Shown piece after piece: positions 1 through 7,452 of a stretch of DNA of 45,798 nt (within the stretch, counting starts at the first letter, position 1; each line of letters opens with the position of its first letter). The notes below the pieces were generated by a model. The model saw nothing but the letters and a program-made list of their open reading frames with translations, made no database searches and was not told the DNA's origin. The translations under genes and the position numbers were made by a program. The stretch comes from Pseudomonadota bacterium. GTDB taxonomy: Bacteria; Pseudomonadota; Alphaproteobacteria; Rhizobiales; Hyphomicrobiaceae. The DNA lies in the NCBI GenBank assembly GCA_018242255.1, contig JAFECH010000345.1, positions 1 through 45,798 on the forward strand, given 5' to 3'.

Positions 1-328
1 GCTTGGCGAACGCATTGGGATTTTGCCCGCCTGGGCCAGCGTTGAATTTCTTCTGAGGCGCATTTGGCTGTTGTTGCTGCTGGCCGAATGCCGGGTTGCG
101 TTGTTTTTCTTGATGACCGCCTTGCTTCTGGAAGCCCGGAGGCTTTCCCGGGGGGTTGCCCTGTTGCCATTGCCTTGGTTCGCCCCCGCCTTGTTTTTCA
201 TGCTTCTTGTCTTTGTCCGTCTTTCCCGGCCCTGGCTGCTGATCGTCCGCTTTGACGAACGCGGGCATCGCCGCAACTGCTGTCAGAAGCGAAGCGGCGG
301 CCAGAGCGACATGTCGGCTGGGTCTCAT
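1..328 (-). CDS. Secreted Gln/Gly/Pro-rich protein, C-terminus outside window
   Basis: Reading the minus strand from an ATG at 328 gives an open frame of 109 codons that runs off the window edge, so only the N-terminal part is visible. It begins with a Sec-type signal peptide (MRPSRHVALAAASLLTAVAA..., likely cleavage after AFVKA) and continues as a hydrophilic, low-complexity stretch rich in Gln, Gly, Pro, Lys and Asn, including a QQQQQ run. A second in-frame ATG lies 6 bases upstream, but the Shine-Dalgarno GAGGA sits 7 bases before the ATG at 328 and only 1 base before the other, which decides the start. Periplasmic proteins with an RcnB-like C-terminal domain often have this kind of linker, but that domain is not visible here, so the family is unknown. 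Confidence 0.6.
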   Translation of the reverse strand, partial: MRPSRHVALAAASLLTAVAAMPAFVKADDQQPGPGKTDKDKKHEKQGGGEPRQWQQGNPPGKPPGFQKQGGHQEKQRNPAFGQQQQQPNAPQKKFNAGPGGQNPNAFAK

Positions 329-834
329 GGGCATTTCCTCAAACTTTCTCGCGTCTGATTGGACGCTGCGTATCGATTCTGGCCTCGTCGTCAGTGCGGT
401 CGGTAACGCGCTTGCATGCCAGATTGTGCCGTGGGCAACCTATTCTCGAAGCCTAAGCGGATAAGGGCAGCCGTATGAAGCAGGCGTGAATAGGTTGCGG
501 CCAAATCATGGCAAGGAAGAAATCGGGTGCGCGAGCGGCGATAAAATCAGATGGCGGATTATACCGGTGCCGCTAGCTGCCAAGTTCCATACGCCGAAGG
601 CGCCATGCGCCCGGCCTCTACAACTTTTCTCTCGCGCCGACTAACGCGAATGAGCGCCACCAGAGGCGCAAATGCAGTGCTGTACCTTGCGGCGGATCAA
701 CGCCATGCGGGCATTTTAAGGTCTTCGGTCGTAAGACGTTCACGACCTTACATGCTTGGTACGGCGCTAAGCCGCGAATTATCGTAATATCCGTTCACGT
801 GCTTGCTGCGTTAGCCGCCAGACAGGAGCTTGAA
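329..834. other. Intergenic region with competing small hairpins
   Basis: About 500 bases without a convincing gene lie between two divergent genes. An open frame at 551-787 has no ribosome-binding site and no recognisable composition. At 718-749 several mutually exclusive stems can form: AAGGTC/GACCTT, GTCTT/AAGAC and GGTCGT/ACGACC. A poor FNR-like palindrome (TTGCGgcggATCAA, 687-700, two mismatches in one half) lies about 140 bases before the HdeD-like gene. No clear sigma-70 promoter was recognised. Confidence 0.5.
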
Positions 835-1422
835 ATGTCATTCAATCCATCAGACGTCCGCCAAATGAGGCAGGCGCTTGTAACGTCGCTTCGTGAAAAT
901 TGGAAAATGTTCCTTATTGAAGGGATCGTCCTTGTTGTCCTCGGTGCGGCTGCGATCATTGTGCCCCCGATCGCGACCCTCACCGTTACGTTCTTTATCG
1001 GTTGGCTCCTGCTCTTCAGCGGCGTCGCCGGCCTGTTTACGACATTTTCCATGCGCCCAATGCCGGGCTTCTGGTGGTCCTTGCTATCGGCCATCATCGG
1101 CATTGGCGCCGGTCTCGTTCTGCTCTTTTCACCTGCAACAGGTGCAGTCTCGCTCACCATCGTGCTTGTCGCCTTTTTTGTCGTCGAAGGCATCGCGTCA
1201 ATCATGTTCGCGCTTGAGCATCGCAACGAGCTTCCCGGTGCCTGGGTCATGATGCTGCTGAGCGGCATCGTCGATCTCGTGCTCGGCGCCATGATTTTCC
1301 TCGGGCTACCCTCGTCGGCGGCCTGGGCGATCGGTCTGCTGGTCGGCATCAACATGATCTTCGGCGGCTTCGCTCTGATCGCGATGGCTCTGCAGGCTCG
1401 TAAGATCGGCCCTGCTGCGTAA
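835..1422 (+). CDS. HdeD-family (DUF308) membrane protein
   Basis: This 195-residue protein is almost entirely hydrophobic, with about six membrane segments (for example residues around 25-45 'GIVLVVLGAAAIIVPP' and 'LTVTFFIGWLLLFSGVAGL'). The pattern of paired helices with Gly/Ala-rich turns matches HdeD/DUF308 inner-membrane proteins, linked in enterobacteria to acid resistance; the function here is not established. An upstream in-frame start at 799 is possible, but AGGAG at 823-827 places the start at the ATG at 835. The frame ends in TAA and is followed by a strong terminator, so it is probably monocistronic. It is the first gene of the low-oxygen island, but its link to that regulon is only suggested by position and a degenerate FNR-like sequence. 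Confidence 0.85.
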   Translation: MSFNPSDVRQMRQALVTSLRENWKMFLIEGIVLVVLGAAAIIVPPIATLTVTFFIGWLLLFSGVAGLFTTFSMRPMPGFWWSLLSAIIGIGAGLVLLFSPATGAVSLTIVLVAFFVVEGIASIMFALEHRNELPGAWVMMLLSGIVDLVLGAMIFLGLPSSAAWAIGLLVGINMIFGGFALIAMALQARKIGPAA

Positions 1423-1458
1423 CTCAGAACAAGTCAGAAAAATATATTGTGCTTTTGT

Positions 1459-1493
1459 CGCTGCATCGCCTCTTGCGATGCAGCGAATTTTTT
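1459..1493 (+). terminator. Rho-independent terminator after HdeD-like gene
   Basis: A perfect 11-bp stem (CGCTGCATCGC / GCGATGCAGCG) with a 5-base loop CTCTT is followed by AATTTTTT. It closes the HdeD-like gene. Its T-tract runs directly into the next FNR-like box, so terminator and following promoter are packed without a gap. Confidence 0.93.
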
Positions 1494-1505
1494 GACCGAG
1501 ATCAT
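1492..1505. promoter_or_regulatory. FNR/FixK-like box before lipoyl-fabI-maoC unit
   Basis: TTGACcgagATCAT fits the FNR/FixK consensus TTGAY-N4-RTCAA with one mismatch (last base). Its centre (1498.5) would place a class II start site near 1540, about 45 bases before the ATG at 1585. A TATAAT at 1506-1511 abuts the box but has no properly spaced -35. Confidence 0.55.
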
Positions 1506-1584
1506 TATAATCGTACGCAGTTGCAGCAAGAGTGCGCCCGCCCGGCAAACAACAGCACATCGCCGAGGCGCAATCGGAGCTGAC

Positions 1585-1824
1585 ATGTCTGATATCAAAG
1601 TTGACGAAGCCTTGTGGGCCTCAAGCATTTTCCCGGAAGGCACGCTCGTACGCTGGCTCGTTCCCGACGGCACGCAAGTCGCGGCTGGACACGGCGTCGC
1701 GGTCGTCCGCATCGAGGACGCGCTGCACGAGATCACCGCGCCATCTGACGGTCGCATCGCTATCGTCGCGGGCGAAAATAGTGTCGTCGATCCCGGCGCC
1801 TTAATCGCAACTCTGTCCGAGTGA
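1585..1824 (+). CDS. Small lipoyl/biotinyl-like domain protein lacking the modified Lys
   Basis: The 79-residue protein has the hammerhead pattern of a lone lipoyl/biotinyl domain: 'GTLVRWLVPDGTQVAAGHGVAV', the turn region 'RIEDALHEITAP', then 'SDGRIAIVAGENSVVDPGALIATL'. In lipoyl domains the turn is (E)TDK(A/V)xxE(V/I), with Lys four residues before the Glu. Here that position is Asp (D-A-L-H-E), and the only Lys in the protein is near the N-terminus, so canonical lipoylation or biotinylation looks impossible. The start at 1585 is chosen because the domain begins there and GGAG lies 6-9 bases upstream; the frame extends further upstream without similarity. It sits 13 bases before fabI in a three-gene unit. 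Possible roles are a scaffold or regulatory domain, but the function is unknown. Confidence 0.75.
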   Translation: MSDIKVDEALWASSIFPEGTLVRWLVPDGTQVAAGHGVAVVRIEDALHEITAPSDGRIAIVAGENSVVDPGALIATLSE

Positions 1825-1837
1825 AGCGAGACATCAT

Positions 1838-2599
1838 ATGTCGCTTGTTGGAAAAAAGGGTCTCGTCGTCGGCATCGCCAACGAACACAGCATCGCCTAT
1901 GGCTGTGCGAAAGCATTTCACAACTCTGGCGCCGATCTCGCGATCACCTATCTGAATGCCAAGGCTGAACCTTACGTTCGACCTCTCGCCGAAGAGCTTA
2001 AAAGTCCGATCATCGTCCCTTGTGATGTGCGCGAGCCTGGCCAGCTCGAAGCAGTGTTCGCGCGCATCGAAAAGGATTGGGGTAAGCTCGACTTCCTGCT
2101 GCACTCGATAGCGTTCGCGCCGAAGGATGATCTGCACAGCCGCGTCGTCGACTGCTCGCAGGCCGGATTTTCACTCGCGATGGACGTTTCCTGCCACTCT
2201 TTCATCCGCATGGCTCATCTGGCTGAACCTCTGATGCGGGACGGCGGCTGCCTTCTGACCGTGACTTTCTACGGCTCGGAGAAGGTCGTTGAAGAGTACA
2301 ATCTAATGGGGCCGGTGAAGGCCGCGCTCGAATCGTCCGTACGGTACATGGCCGCCGAGCTTGGCAAAAAGAACATCCGCGTTCACGCCCTGTCACCGGG
2401 GCCGCTAAAGACCCGCGCGGCCTCTGGCATCGATCGCTTCGACGAGCTTCTTGACCGCACACGCCTGCGCATGCCCGACCATCAACTCGTCTCGATCGAC
2501 GATGTCGGCAACGTCGCAACGTTCCTGGTCGATGATGGCGCCAAGGCGCTCACTGGAAATCTCGAATACATCGATGGCGGCTATCACATTCTCGGATAG
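1838..2599 (+). CDS. fabI: Enoyl-[acyl-carrier-protein] reductase, FabI type
   Basis: FabI reduces trans-2-enoyl-ACP to acyl-ACP with NAD(P)H in fatty acid elongation, in the cytosol. The 253-residue protein has the divergent FabI dinucleotide motif GIANEHSIAYG (residues 12-22), and Tyr145, Tyr154 and Lys161 in 'YGSEK...YNLMGPVK', the FabI Tyr-x6-Lys arrangement rather than the YxxxK of ordinary short-chain dehydrogenases. The C-terminal 'LTGNLEYIDGGYHILG' is typical. Length is normal for the family (about 260). It lies in a tight unit with the lipoyl-like gene upstream and the MaoC hydratase 15 bases downstream, behind an FNR-like box. It is therefore more likely an accessory, condition-specific copy than the housekeeping FabI, but this cannot be confirmed without the rest of the genome. 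Confidence 0.9.
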   Translation: MSLVGKKGLVVGIANEHSIAYGCAKAFHNSGADLAITYLNAKAEPYVRPLAEELKSPIIVPCDVREPGQLEAVFARIEKDWGKLDFLLHSIAFAPKDDLHSRVVDCSQAGFSLAMDVSCHSFIRMAHLAEPLMRDGGCLLTVTFYGSEKVVEEYNLMGPVKAALESSVRYMAAELGKKNIRVHALSPGPLKTRAASGIDRFDELLDRTRLRMPDHQLVSIDDVGNVATFLVDDGAKALTGNLEYIDGGYHILG

Positions 2600-2614
2600 C
2601 GCTGAGGAGACGTC

Positions 2615-3103
2615 ATGGAAACGTTGACCAATCGCACCTTCGACGAACTCAAGGTCGGCGATAGCGCCAGCCTCGTTCGGACATTGACCCACCGCGACAT
2701 TGAGCTGTTCGCTGCGGTATCCGGAGACGTCAACCCGGCGCACGTCGATCCCGAATTCGCGAAGACGGATATTTTTCATGGCGTCGTCGTGCACGGCATG
2801 TTGGGCGCCGCGTTGATCTCGACGGTGTTGGGTACGAAGCTGCCCGGCCCTGGCACGATCTATCTCGACCAGACACTGCAGTTCCGTCATCCGGTTCGCG
2901 TCGGCGATACCGTAACGGTTACGCTAACGGTCGCCGAGAAAATGCCGACGGGCCACCGCGTCAATCTCGATTGCCGAGCCGTCAATCAGAAGGGCGAGGA
3001 CGTCATCACGGGCATTGCGACTGTTATGGCGCCGACAGAAAAGATCTCGCGTCCACGCGTTGCGCTTCCCGAGGTTGAGATTCGCGATATGCCCGCGCAA
3101 TAA
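2615..3103 (+). CDS. MaoC-family (R)-specific enoyl-CoA hydratase, stand-alone
   Basis: The 162-residue hot-dog-fold protein carries the hydratase motif with catalytic Asp38 and His43 (SGDVNPAHVDPEFA), followed by 'FHGVVVHGMLGAALIS'. Enzymes of this family hydrate trans-2-enoyl-CoA to (R)-3-hydroxyacyl-CoA and can feed PHA synthesis from fatty-acid intermediates. The sequence, including the ending 'APTEKISRPRVALPEV', resembles the MaoC half of MaoC-phosphate acetyl/butyryltransferase fusion proteins, but here the reading frame stops with no acyltransferase domain. A ribosome-binding site (GAGGAG, about 2605) precedes the ATG. It closes the lipoyl-fabI-maoC unit and meets the alcohol dehydrogenase gene tail to tail with a 5-base gap. 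With phaC nearby, a role in supplying monomers is a reasonable inference. Confidence 0.87.
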   Translation: METLTNRTFDELKVGDSASLVRTLTHRDIELFAAVSGDVNPAHVDPEFAKTDIFHGVVVHGMLGAALISTVLGTKLPGPGTIYLDQTLQFRHPVRVGDTVTVTLTVAEKMPTGHRVNLDCRAVNQKGEDVITGIATVMAPTEKISRPRVALPEVEIRDMPAQ

Positions 3104-3108
3104 AGACA

Positions 3109-4092
3109 TCAAGGAGCCAGAACGGCGGCGCCGGAGAAACGTCCGGCCCGCAAGTCGGCAAGCGCTTCGTTGGCTTGCGAAAGCGGATAGACGGTCGTCG
3201 TCGTGTGGACGCCGGCCTGGGGCGCGATAGCGAGAAATTCGTGTGCATCCTGGCGCGTGAGATTGGCGACCGACCGGATTTCGCGCTCGTCCCATAGAAT
3301 ACCGTAGGGAAACTGCGGAATATCGCTCATGTGGATGCCGCCGCACACGACGCGGCCGCCTTTGCGTACAGCCTTTAGTGCTGCCGGAACGAGGTCGCCC
3401 ACAGGCGCGAAAATAATTGCGGCATCCAGTTTGTCGGGCGGCAGATCATCCGAGCTGCCAGCCCATATCGCCCCGAGCGACCGCGCGAAGTCTTGTGCTT
3501 GGGCGTCGCCGGCACGCGTGAAAGCGTAAACTTCGCGCCCCTGCCAGATGATGACCTGCGCAACGATATGCGCTGCTGCGCCAAATCCATAAAGCCCAAT
3601 GCGCTTGCCGTCGCCAGCCATACGCAATGATCGCCAGCCGATAAGGCCTGCGCACATCAGCGGCGCGGCCGCAACGGGATCGCTGAAGCCCGGCATAGCA
3701 AAGGCGAAGTCGGCGTCCGCGATCACATGCGTGGCGAATCCACCGTCACGCGTATAGCCGGTAAAGAGGGGAAAATCGCACAGGTTTTCGCGCTCGGAAA
3801 CGCAGTAAGAACAATGCCCGCACGTATGGCCAAGCCAAGGTACGCCGACGCGCTCGCCGATAGTGTGGTCGCGCACGTCGGCGCCAAGCGCATCGACGAT
3901 GCCGACGATTTCGTGTCCTGGAATAACGGGATGCTTCGGATTGTGAAGATCACCGTCGATAACGTGCAGATCCGTCCGGCAAACGGCACACGCTTCAACG
4001 CGAACGCGGATCTCGCCTTTTCCCGGCTGCGGATCTGGTCTTTCTTCGAGGGTCAGAGGCTGTCCGACGGCTCGGAAGACCATGGCTTTCAT
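3109..4092 (-). CDS. Zinc-dependent alcohol dehydrogenase (MDR family)
   Basis: This 327-residue cytosolic medium-chain dehydrogenase has the catalytic zinc region 'CAVCRTDLH...GHEIVG', the four structural-zinc cysteines in 'CGHCSYCVSERENLC', and a coenzyme-binding 'GLYGFGAAAHIVAQV' segment. It would interconvert primary alcohols and aldehydes with NAD(P). The second glycine of the usual GxGxxG reads as GFGAAA, a variant seen in the single-subunit AdhA-like branch. A longer frame starts at a TTG (4116), but the family N-terminus 'MKAMVF' begins at the ATG at 4092. It is the last gene of a minus-strand unit after the phasin-like and CBS-BON genes, so it is probably driven by the FNR-like box at 5403 and could act in fermentative or low-oxygen redox balance. 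Confidence 0.87.
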   Translation of the reverse strand: MKAMVFRAVGQPLTLEERPDPQPGKGEIRVRVEACAVCRTDLHVIDGDLHNPKHPVIPGHEIVGIVDALGADVRDHTIGERVGVPWLGHTCGHCSYCVSERENLCDFPLFTGYTRDGGFATHVIADADFAFAMPGFSDPVAAAPLMCAGLIGWRSLRMAGDGKRIGLYGFGAAAHIVAQVIIWQGREVYAFTRAGDAQAQDFARSLGAIWAGSSDDLPPDKLDAAIIFAPVGDLVPAALKAVRKGGRVVCGGIHMSDIPQFPYGILWDEREIRSVANLTRQDAHEFLAIAPQAGVHTTTTVYPLSQANEALADLRAGRFSGAAVLAP

Positions 4093-4186
4093 TGGCAGAC
4101 TATCTTTCGAAACCAATTGGCGATGGCGGCAATTTTAATGCGATCATCGCGCGGGCATCAATCGCGCTAAAGGCGATCGACCCACT

Positions 4187-4915
4187 TTACGCGCCGGCCA
4201 GCGAAGCCTTTTCGTCCGGCGAATAGACGACGGTACCGGACATTGGATCGACCCAGGACAAGTGATTGCGTACTTGCTTGACACCGGGAACATTCTCGGT
4301 CGCGACAACAGCCGCTTCGTCCTGCCGATAGGCCGTATAGCAGCCCCACAGATCGACAACACCATCCTTGACGGTGACGTTTAGAAATTCGTTAGCAGCC
4401 CAGGGCAAAGTGCCGAGCGCCGCAATAACGCCTTTGCGGATATCCGCATCGCTGTCTGTCACGCTGGTGTTTCTGACAAGGCCGGACAACGCTTGCAGCA
4501 GGTTCGCCCGGCTAAGAATACCAACAACCCTGCCGTCTTTTACGACCGGCACGCGTTTGATCCGGTTCTTCTCCATGATGTGAATGACTTCGCTGAGATC
4601 CGTATCTGGCGAAACGCTGATCGGATCACGCGTCATGACTTCCGAGACCTTGCGGCCGTGCGTGCGAATGTACTCGTCTGCAAGCGTTTCCGAGCCGGTC
4701 AGAAAATCGCGCCAGAAAGAGCGTTTCACTTGCGTCCCGGTTTCGGCGCGCCGAAGACAATCGCCCTCGGTGACGACGCCGACAAGCGTGCCGTTATCGG
4801 CAACGACGGGCAAGCCGCTGATCCTATGATCAAGCATCTGCTTGATCATTTCGCTGAGCGTTGCATCAGGATGAATGGAGATGACCTTCGTCGTCATCAC
4901 GTCGCTGGCTTTCAT
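4187..4915 (-). CDS. CBS-pair plus BON domain protein
   Basis: The 242-residue protein has two CBS motifs (about residues 7-60 'VMTTKVISIHPDATLSEMIKQMLDHRISGLPVV' and 90-145 'VMTRDPISVSPDTDLSEVIHIMEKNRIKRVPVV') and a C-terminal BON domain (about 155-222). CBS pairs bind adenine nucleotides such as ATP, AMP or NADH and usually act as energy or redox sensors; the BON domain may contact membranes or ligands. No enzymatic domain is fused, so its target is unknown. AGGAG eight bases upstream fixes the ATG. It is 10 bases from the phasin-like gene and upstream of the alcohol dehydrogenase, in one minus-strand unit. Stand-alone CBS proteins are recurrent in FixK/FNR-type regulons, which fits the box upstream of the unit. 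Confidence 0.88.
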   Translation of the reverse strand: MKASDVMTTKVISIHPDATLSEMIKQMLDHRISGLPVVADNGTLVGVVTEGDCLRRAETGTQVKRSFWRDFLTGSETLADEYIRTHGRKVSEVMTRDPISVSPDTDLSEVIHIMEKNRIKRVPVVKDGRVVGILSRANLLQALSGLVRNTSVTDSDADIRKGVIAALGTLPWAANEFLNVTVKDGVVDLWGCYTAYRQDEAAVVATENVPGVKQVRNHLSWVDPMSGTVVYSPDEKASLAGA

Positions 4916-4925
4916 GACGCTTCTC

Positions 4926-5339
4926 CTAAGCGGTACCGGCCTTTTGTGACGCGCATTTGCCGGAGCAGCCGCAATCTTTTGCGGTAAAAGTGCCTGCTCC
5001 GTCGAAAGCCGTCCGCGTCGCTGTCCAGGTCAAATTGGCAAGCTGATTGAACTCAGACGAATAATCTTTCGACGCCTGCTGCCAGAATTCGGCAAAGGCC
5101 GTCGCGACGTCCTCTGCCGTCTTGCAGTCGGCGATTTGCTGAGGAAACCTCATGTCCTTCGTCAAGCGTGAGCCGAGAAAATGCAGCCAGCTTTGCGCCG
5201 CTTCGCCGCCGAGCTGAATTGCCGGTCCGCCCCAGAACGCGACGTATGCGGTCATCGGGTTGAAGGCGTTGAGCATCGGTGCGATGCCGGGCGCCGGAAC
5301 CTGTGTGCTCGCGTCATTCTTGGAAGGTCGATCAAGCAT
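4926..5339 (-). CDS. Phasin-like PHA granule protein
   Basis: A 137-residue protein with an amphipathic, mostly helical core ('PAIQLGGEAAQSWLHFLGSRLTKD', 'EDVATAFAEFWQQASKDYSSEFNQLANLTWTATRTAF') resembling phasins, which coat polyhydroxyalkanoate granules. Its position directly after phaC supports this. The C-terminus ends in a small Cys cluster (DCGCSGKC), unusual for a phasin, that might bind metal or form disulfides. A GTG nine bases upstream would overlap the AGGAG itself, so the ATG at 5339, eight bases after AGGAG, is the better start. It has its own FNR/FixK-like box centred 70 bases upstream and leads the unit with the CBS-BON and dehydrogenase genes. Confidence 0.7.
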   Translation of the reverse strand: MLDRPSKNDASTQVPAPGIAPMLNAFNPMTAYVAFWGGPAIQLGGEAAQSWLHFLGSRLTKDMRFPQQIADCKTAEDVATAFAEFWQQASKDYSSEFNQLANLTWTATRTAFDGAGTFTAKDCGCSGKCASQKAGTA

Positions 5340-5402
5340 GCTCGTCACTCCTATGCTTGTACCGCTAAACGATAACGTTCCGTCGTGAACCGTTCCAGCG
5401 CT

Positions 5403-5416
5403 TTGATGAAGGTCAA
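5403..5416. promoter_or_regulatory. FNR/FixK-like box before phasin-CBS-adh unit
   Basis: TTGATgaagGTCAA is a full match to TTGAY-N4-RTCAA. Its centre (5409.5) lies 70 bases before the phasin-like ATG, giving a class II start site near 5368 and a leader of about 29 bases. It sits just downstream of the phaC stop codon. Confidence 0.75.
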
Positions 5417-5435
5417 GAAAGGCAGCGTTCGGTCT

Positions 5436-7328
5436 TCACCTTTGCAGCACGTATGTGCCTGGTGCGGCGCACAGAGGCTTCAAACCCTTCTCTGGCGCGC
5501 CCATTGACGGCGGATCGACCATTCCGGACGACATGCGCGCGAGCCAATCCGCCCACGCTGTCCACCACGAACCCTCGGTTTTCGGCGCGGTTGCATACCA
5601 AGTGTCGGGATCGACGAACTTGTCGTTTGCGAGTTTGGTGGCCATCCGATAGCTCCGATGCGGCGTGCCGGGCGGCGAGACGATACCGGCGTTGTGACCT
5701 CCGCTTGTCAACAGGAACGTCACGCTCGTATCGCTCAAAATGTTGAATTTGTAGACGGACCGCCACGGCGCGACGTGGTCGGTCTCGGTGCCGATCGCGA
5801 AGATCGGCATTTTAAGATCCGTCAGAGCAACCGCTTTGCCGTCGACCTTGAAACGCCCCTCGGCGAAATCGTTGTTGAGGAATAGCGATCGCAGATATTG
5901 CGAATGCATCCGGTATGGCATTCGCGTCGCATCGGCATTCCACGCGAGTAGATCGAAAACGGGCTGCCGCTCGCCAAGCAGATAGTCGTTGACGACGTGC
6001 GACCAGATCAGATCGTTCGATCGCAGTAACTGAAAGGCACCCGCCATTTGCGCGCTGTCCAGAAAACCCTGCTCGGCCATCATATCTTCGAGTAGCGTGA
6101 CCTGGCTCTCGTCGATAAAGAGAGTCAGCTCGCCGGCCTCGCGAAAATCGGCTTGCGCAGCGAGCAAAGTCAGCGTCGCGAGACGGTCGTCATTCTCGTT
6201 GGCCATGGCGGAAGCCGCTACGGAAAGCAGCGTACCGCCAAGGCAATAACCTGCCGCGTGGATTTTGCGATCGCCGACGATCCGCGTGATCGCATCAATG
6301 GCAGCCATCACGCCAAGGCGCCGATAATCGTCGAAGCCCAGATTGCGATCGCCTGCATCCGGATTGCGCCACGAGATAATGAAAACCGAGAAGCCTTGCG
6401 CGGTAAGGTATTTGACCAGCGAGTTCTCGGGTCTCAGATCGAGAATGTAATATTTCATGATCCAGGCCGGCACGATCAGAAGAGGCTCGGCGTGCACCGT
6501 CTCAGTTGTCGGCTCGTACTGAATAAGCTCGATCAGGTGGTTGCGATAGACGACCTTTCCGGGCGTCACGGCGACGGTTTCGCCGACCTTGAATTTCTCC
6601 GCCCCTGGCGGCGCCTCGCGCGAGCGCAGGCGCTTCACATCGTCGATATAATTGGAATAACCACGGAGCAGATTGAGCCCCGCTTCCGATTGCGTGCGGG
6701 AGAGCACCTCGGGGTTCGTCGCGACGAAGTTTGCCGGAGCAAAAACGTCGAGCATCTGGCGCATAATGAAATCGACGCGCTCCAGGCTCTGTTTGTCTGC
6801 GCCGCGAACGCGCGTTGTCGCTGAATGCCACCACTCTTCACCGAGTAGAAAGGCTTCCGCGAAAACATTGAAGGGATATTGCTTCCAACCGTCGGCGCTG
6901 AAGCGGTGATCATGCGCTTGCGGTTTGATACTTGGCGGCAACGCTGAATTGTTTCCCAGAGCTTCCTGCGTGAACGCCAGTAACCGCATCCATTGGCGCA
7001 CGCCTTCGCCCATCAATTCGAGTTGAAGGCCCGGCGCGGCCGCCATGTGCGAGCCCCAGTCGAAAAAGGCGTTGGCGCAAGCGGCCGGAGACAGGCCGCC
7101 GGTCATTCGTGCGACTAGGTAATGGACGTAACGGTCGAGTTCCGGTTGCTCGGCGGCGGGCAGCAATGACGGCGTAAATTTTGCCGTTTCGGGTCGAGTT
7201 CCCGATCTGTCGGTCAGAAGTGCAGTTGTCTTTGGATTCGGCGGCGGTAGGGCATTTTGCACGTTGGTTGGCATATGCACGGAGATGCCCTCTTTGCTCG
7301 GTTTGTCCCTGAGCTTTGATACGCTCAT
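5436..7328 (-). CDS. phaC: Class I poly(3-hydroxyalkanoate) synthase
   Basis: PhaC polymerises (R)-3-hydroxyacyl-CoA into PHA at the granule surface. The 630-residue protein has a class I-like architecture: a variable N-terminal domain and an alpha/beta-hydrolase core with the lipase-like box 'GYCLGG' (nucleophile Cys362), Asp517 in 'TETDHVAPW' and His545 in 'SGGHNAG'. The 28-residue Asp-His spacing matches Cupriavidus PhaC. The end 'APGTYVLQR' is also typical. The ATG at 7328 has AAGGGA about 10 bases upstream; an alternative ATG at 7274 (MPTNV) would shorten the poorly conserved N-terminus and fit better a promoter driven by the FNR-like box at 7344, so the start is not fully settled. It is followed by the phasin-like gene. 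Confidence 0.93.
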   Translation of the reverse strand: MSVSKLRDKPSKEGISVHMPTNVQNALPPPNPKTTALLTDRSGTRPETAKFTPSLLPAAEQPELDRYVHYLVARMTGGLSPAACANAFFDWGSHMAAAPGLQLELMGEGVRQWMRLLAFTQEALGNNSALPPSIKPQAHDHRFSADGWKQYPFNVFAEAFLLGEEWWHSATTRVRGADKQSLERVDFIMRQMLDVFAPANFVATNPEVLSRTQSEAGLNLLRGYSNYIDDVKRLRSREAPPGAEKFKVGETVAVTPGKVVYRNHLIELIQYEPTTETVHAEPLLIVPAWIMKYYILDLRPENSLVKYLTAQGFSVFIISWRNPDAGDRNLGFDDYRRLGVMAAIDAITRIVGDRKIHAAGYCLGGTLLSVAASAMANENDDRLATLTLLAAQADFREAGELTLFIDESQVTLLEDMMAEQGFLDSAQMAGAFQLLRSNDLIWSHVVNDYLLGERQPVFDLLAWNADATRMPYRMHSQYLRSLFLNNDFAEGRFKVDGKAVALTDLKMPIFAIGTETDHVAPWRSVYKFNILSDTSVTFLLTSGGHNAGIVSPPGTPHRSYRMATKLANDKFVDPDTWYATAPKTEGSWWTAWADWLARMSSGMVDPPSMGAPEKGLKPLCAAPGTYVLQR

Positions 7329-7343
7329 TGCATGAAATCCCTT

Positions 7344-7357
7344 TGATGCAGCTCAAG
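7344..7357. promoter_or_regulatory. FNR/FixK-like box between phaC and acyl-CoA synthetase
   Basis: TTGATgcagCTCAA has one mismatch to TTGAY-N4-RTCAA. It lies between divergent genes. For the plus-strand synthetase the centre (7350.5) predicts a start site near 7392 and a leader of about 60 bases. For phaC the same geometry would place the start site near 7309, downstream of the ATG at 7328 and upstream of the alternative ATG at 7274. Confidence 0.6.
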
Positions 7358-7452
7358 TGAGCAAGTGCGAGAGATTATTGATCCATATCAGGACGGTAGC
7401 TTGCACGGTCGCCTATGGACTAGGGCATAGGCTTTATTGAGGATTCGTGCCG

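Noticed and set aside
551-787. 78-codon plus-strand frame in the first intergenic region
   Set aside because: No ribosome-binding site, no domain or export signal, mixed composition; likely chance.
832-845. TTGA...TCAA palindrome around the HdeD-like start codon
   Set aside because: Half-sites are spaced by 8, not 6, bases and overlap the start codon; not an FNR-type site.
795-1355. 186-codon minus-strand frame opposite the HdeD-like gene
   Set aside because: Low-complexity Ser/Thr/Pro/Met-rich translation typical of an antisense shadow.
1506-1511. TATAAT after the first FNR-like box
   Set aside because: No -35 at 16-18 bases; only TTGACC 8 bases upstream, so not a proper sigma-70 promoter.
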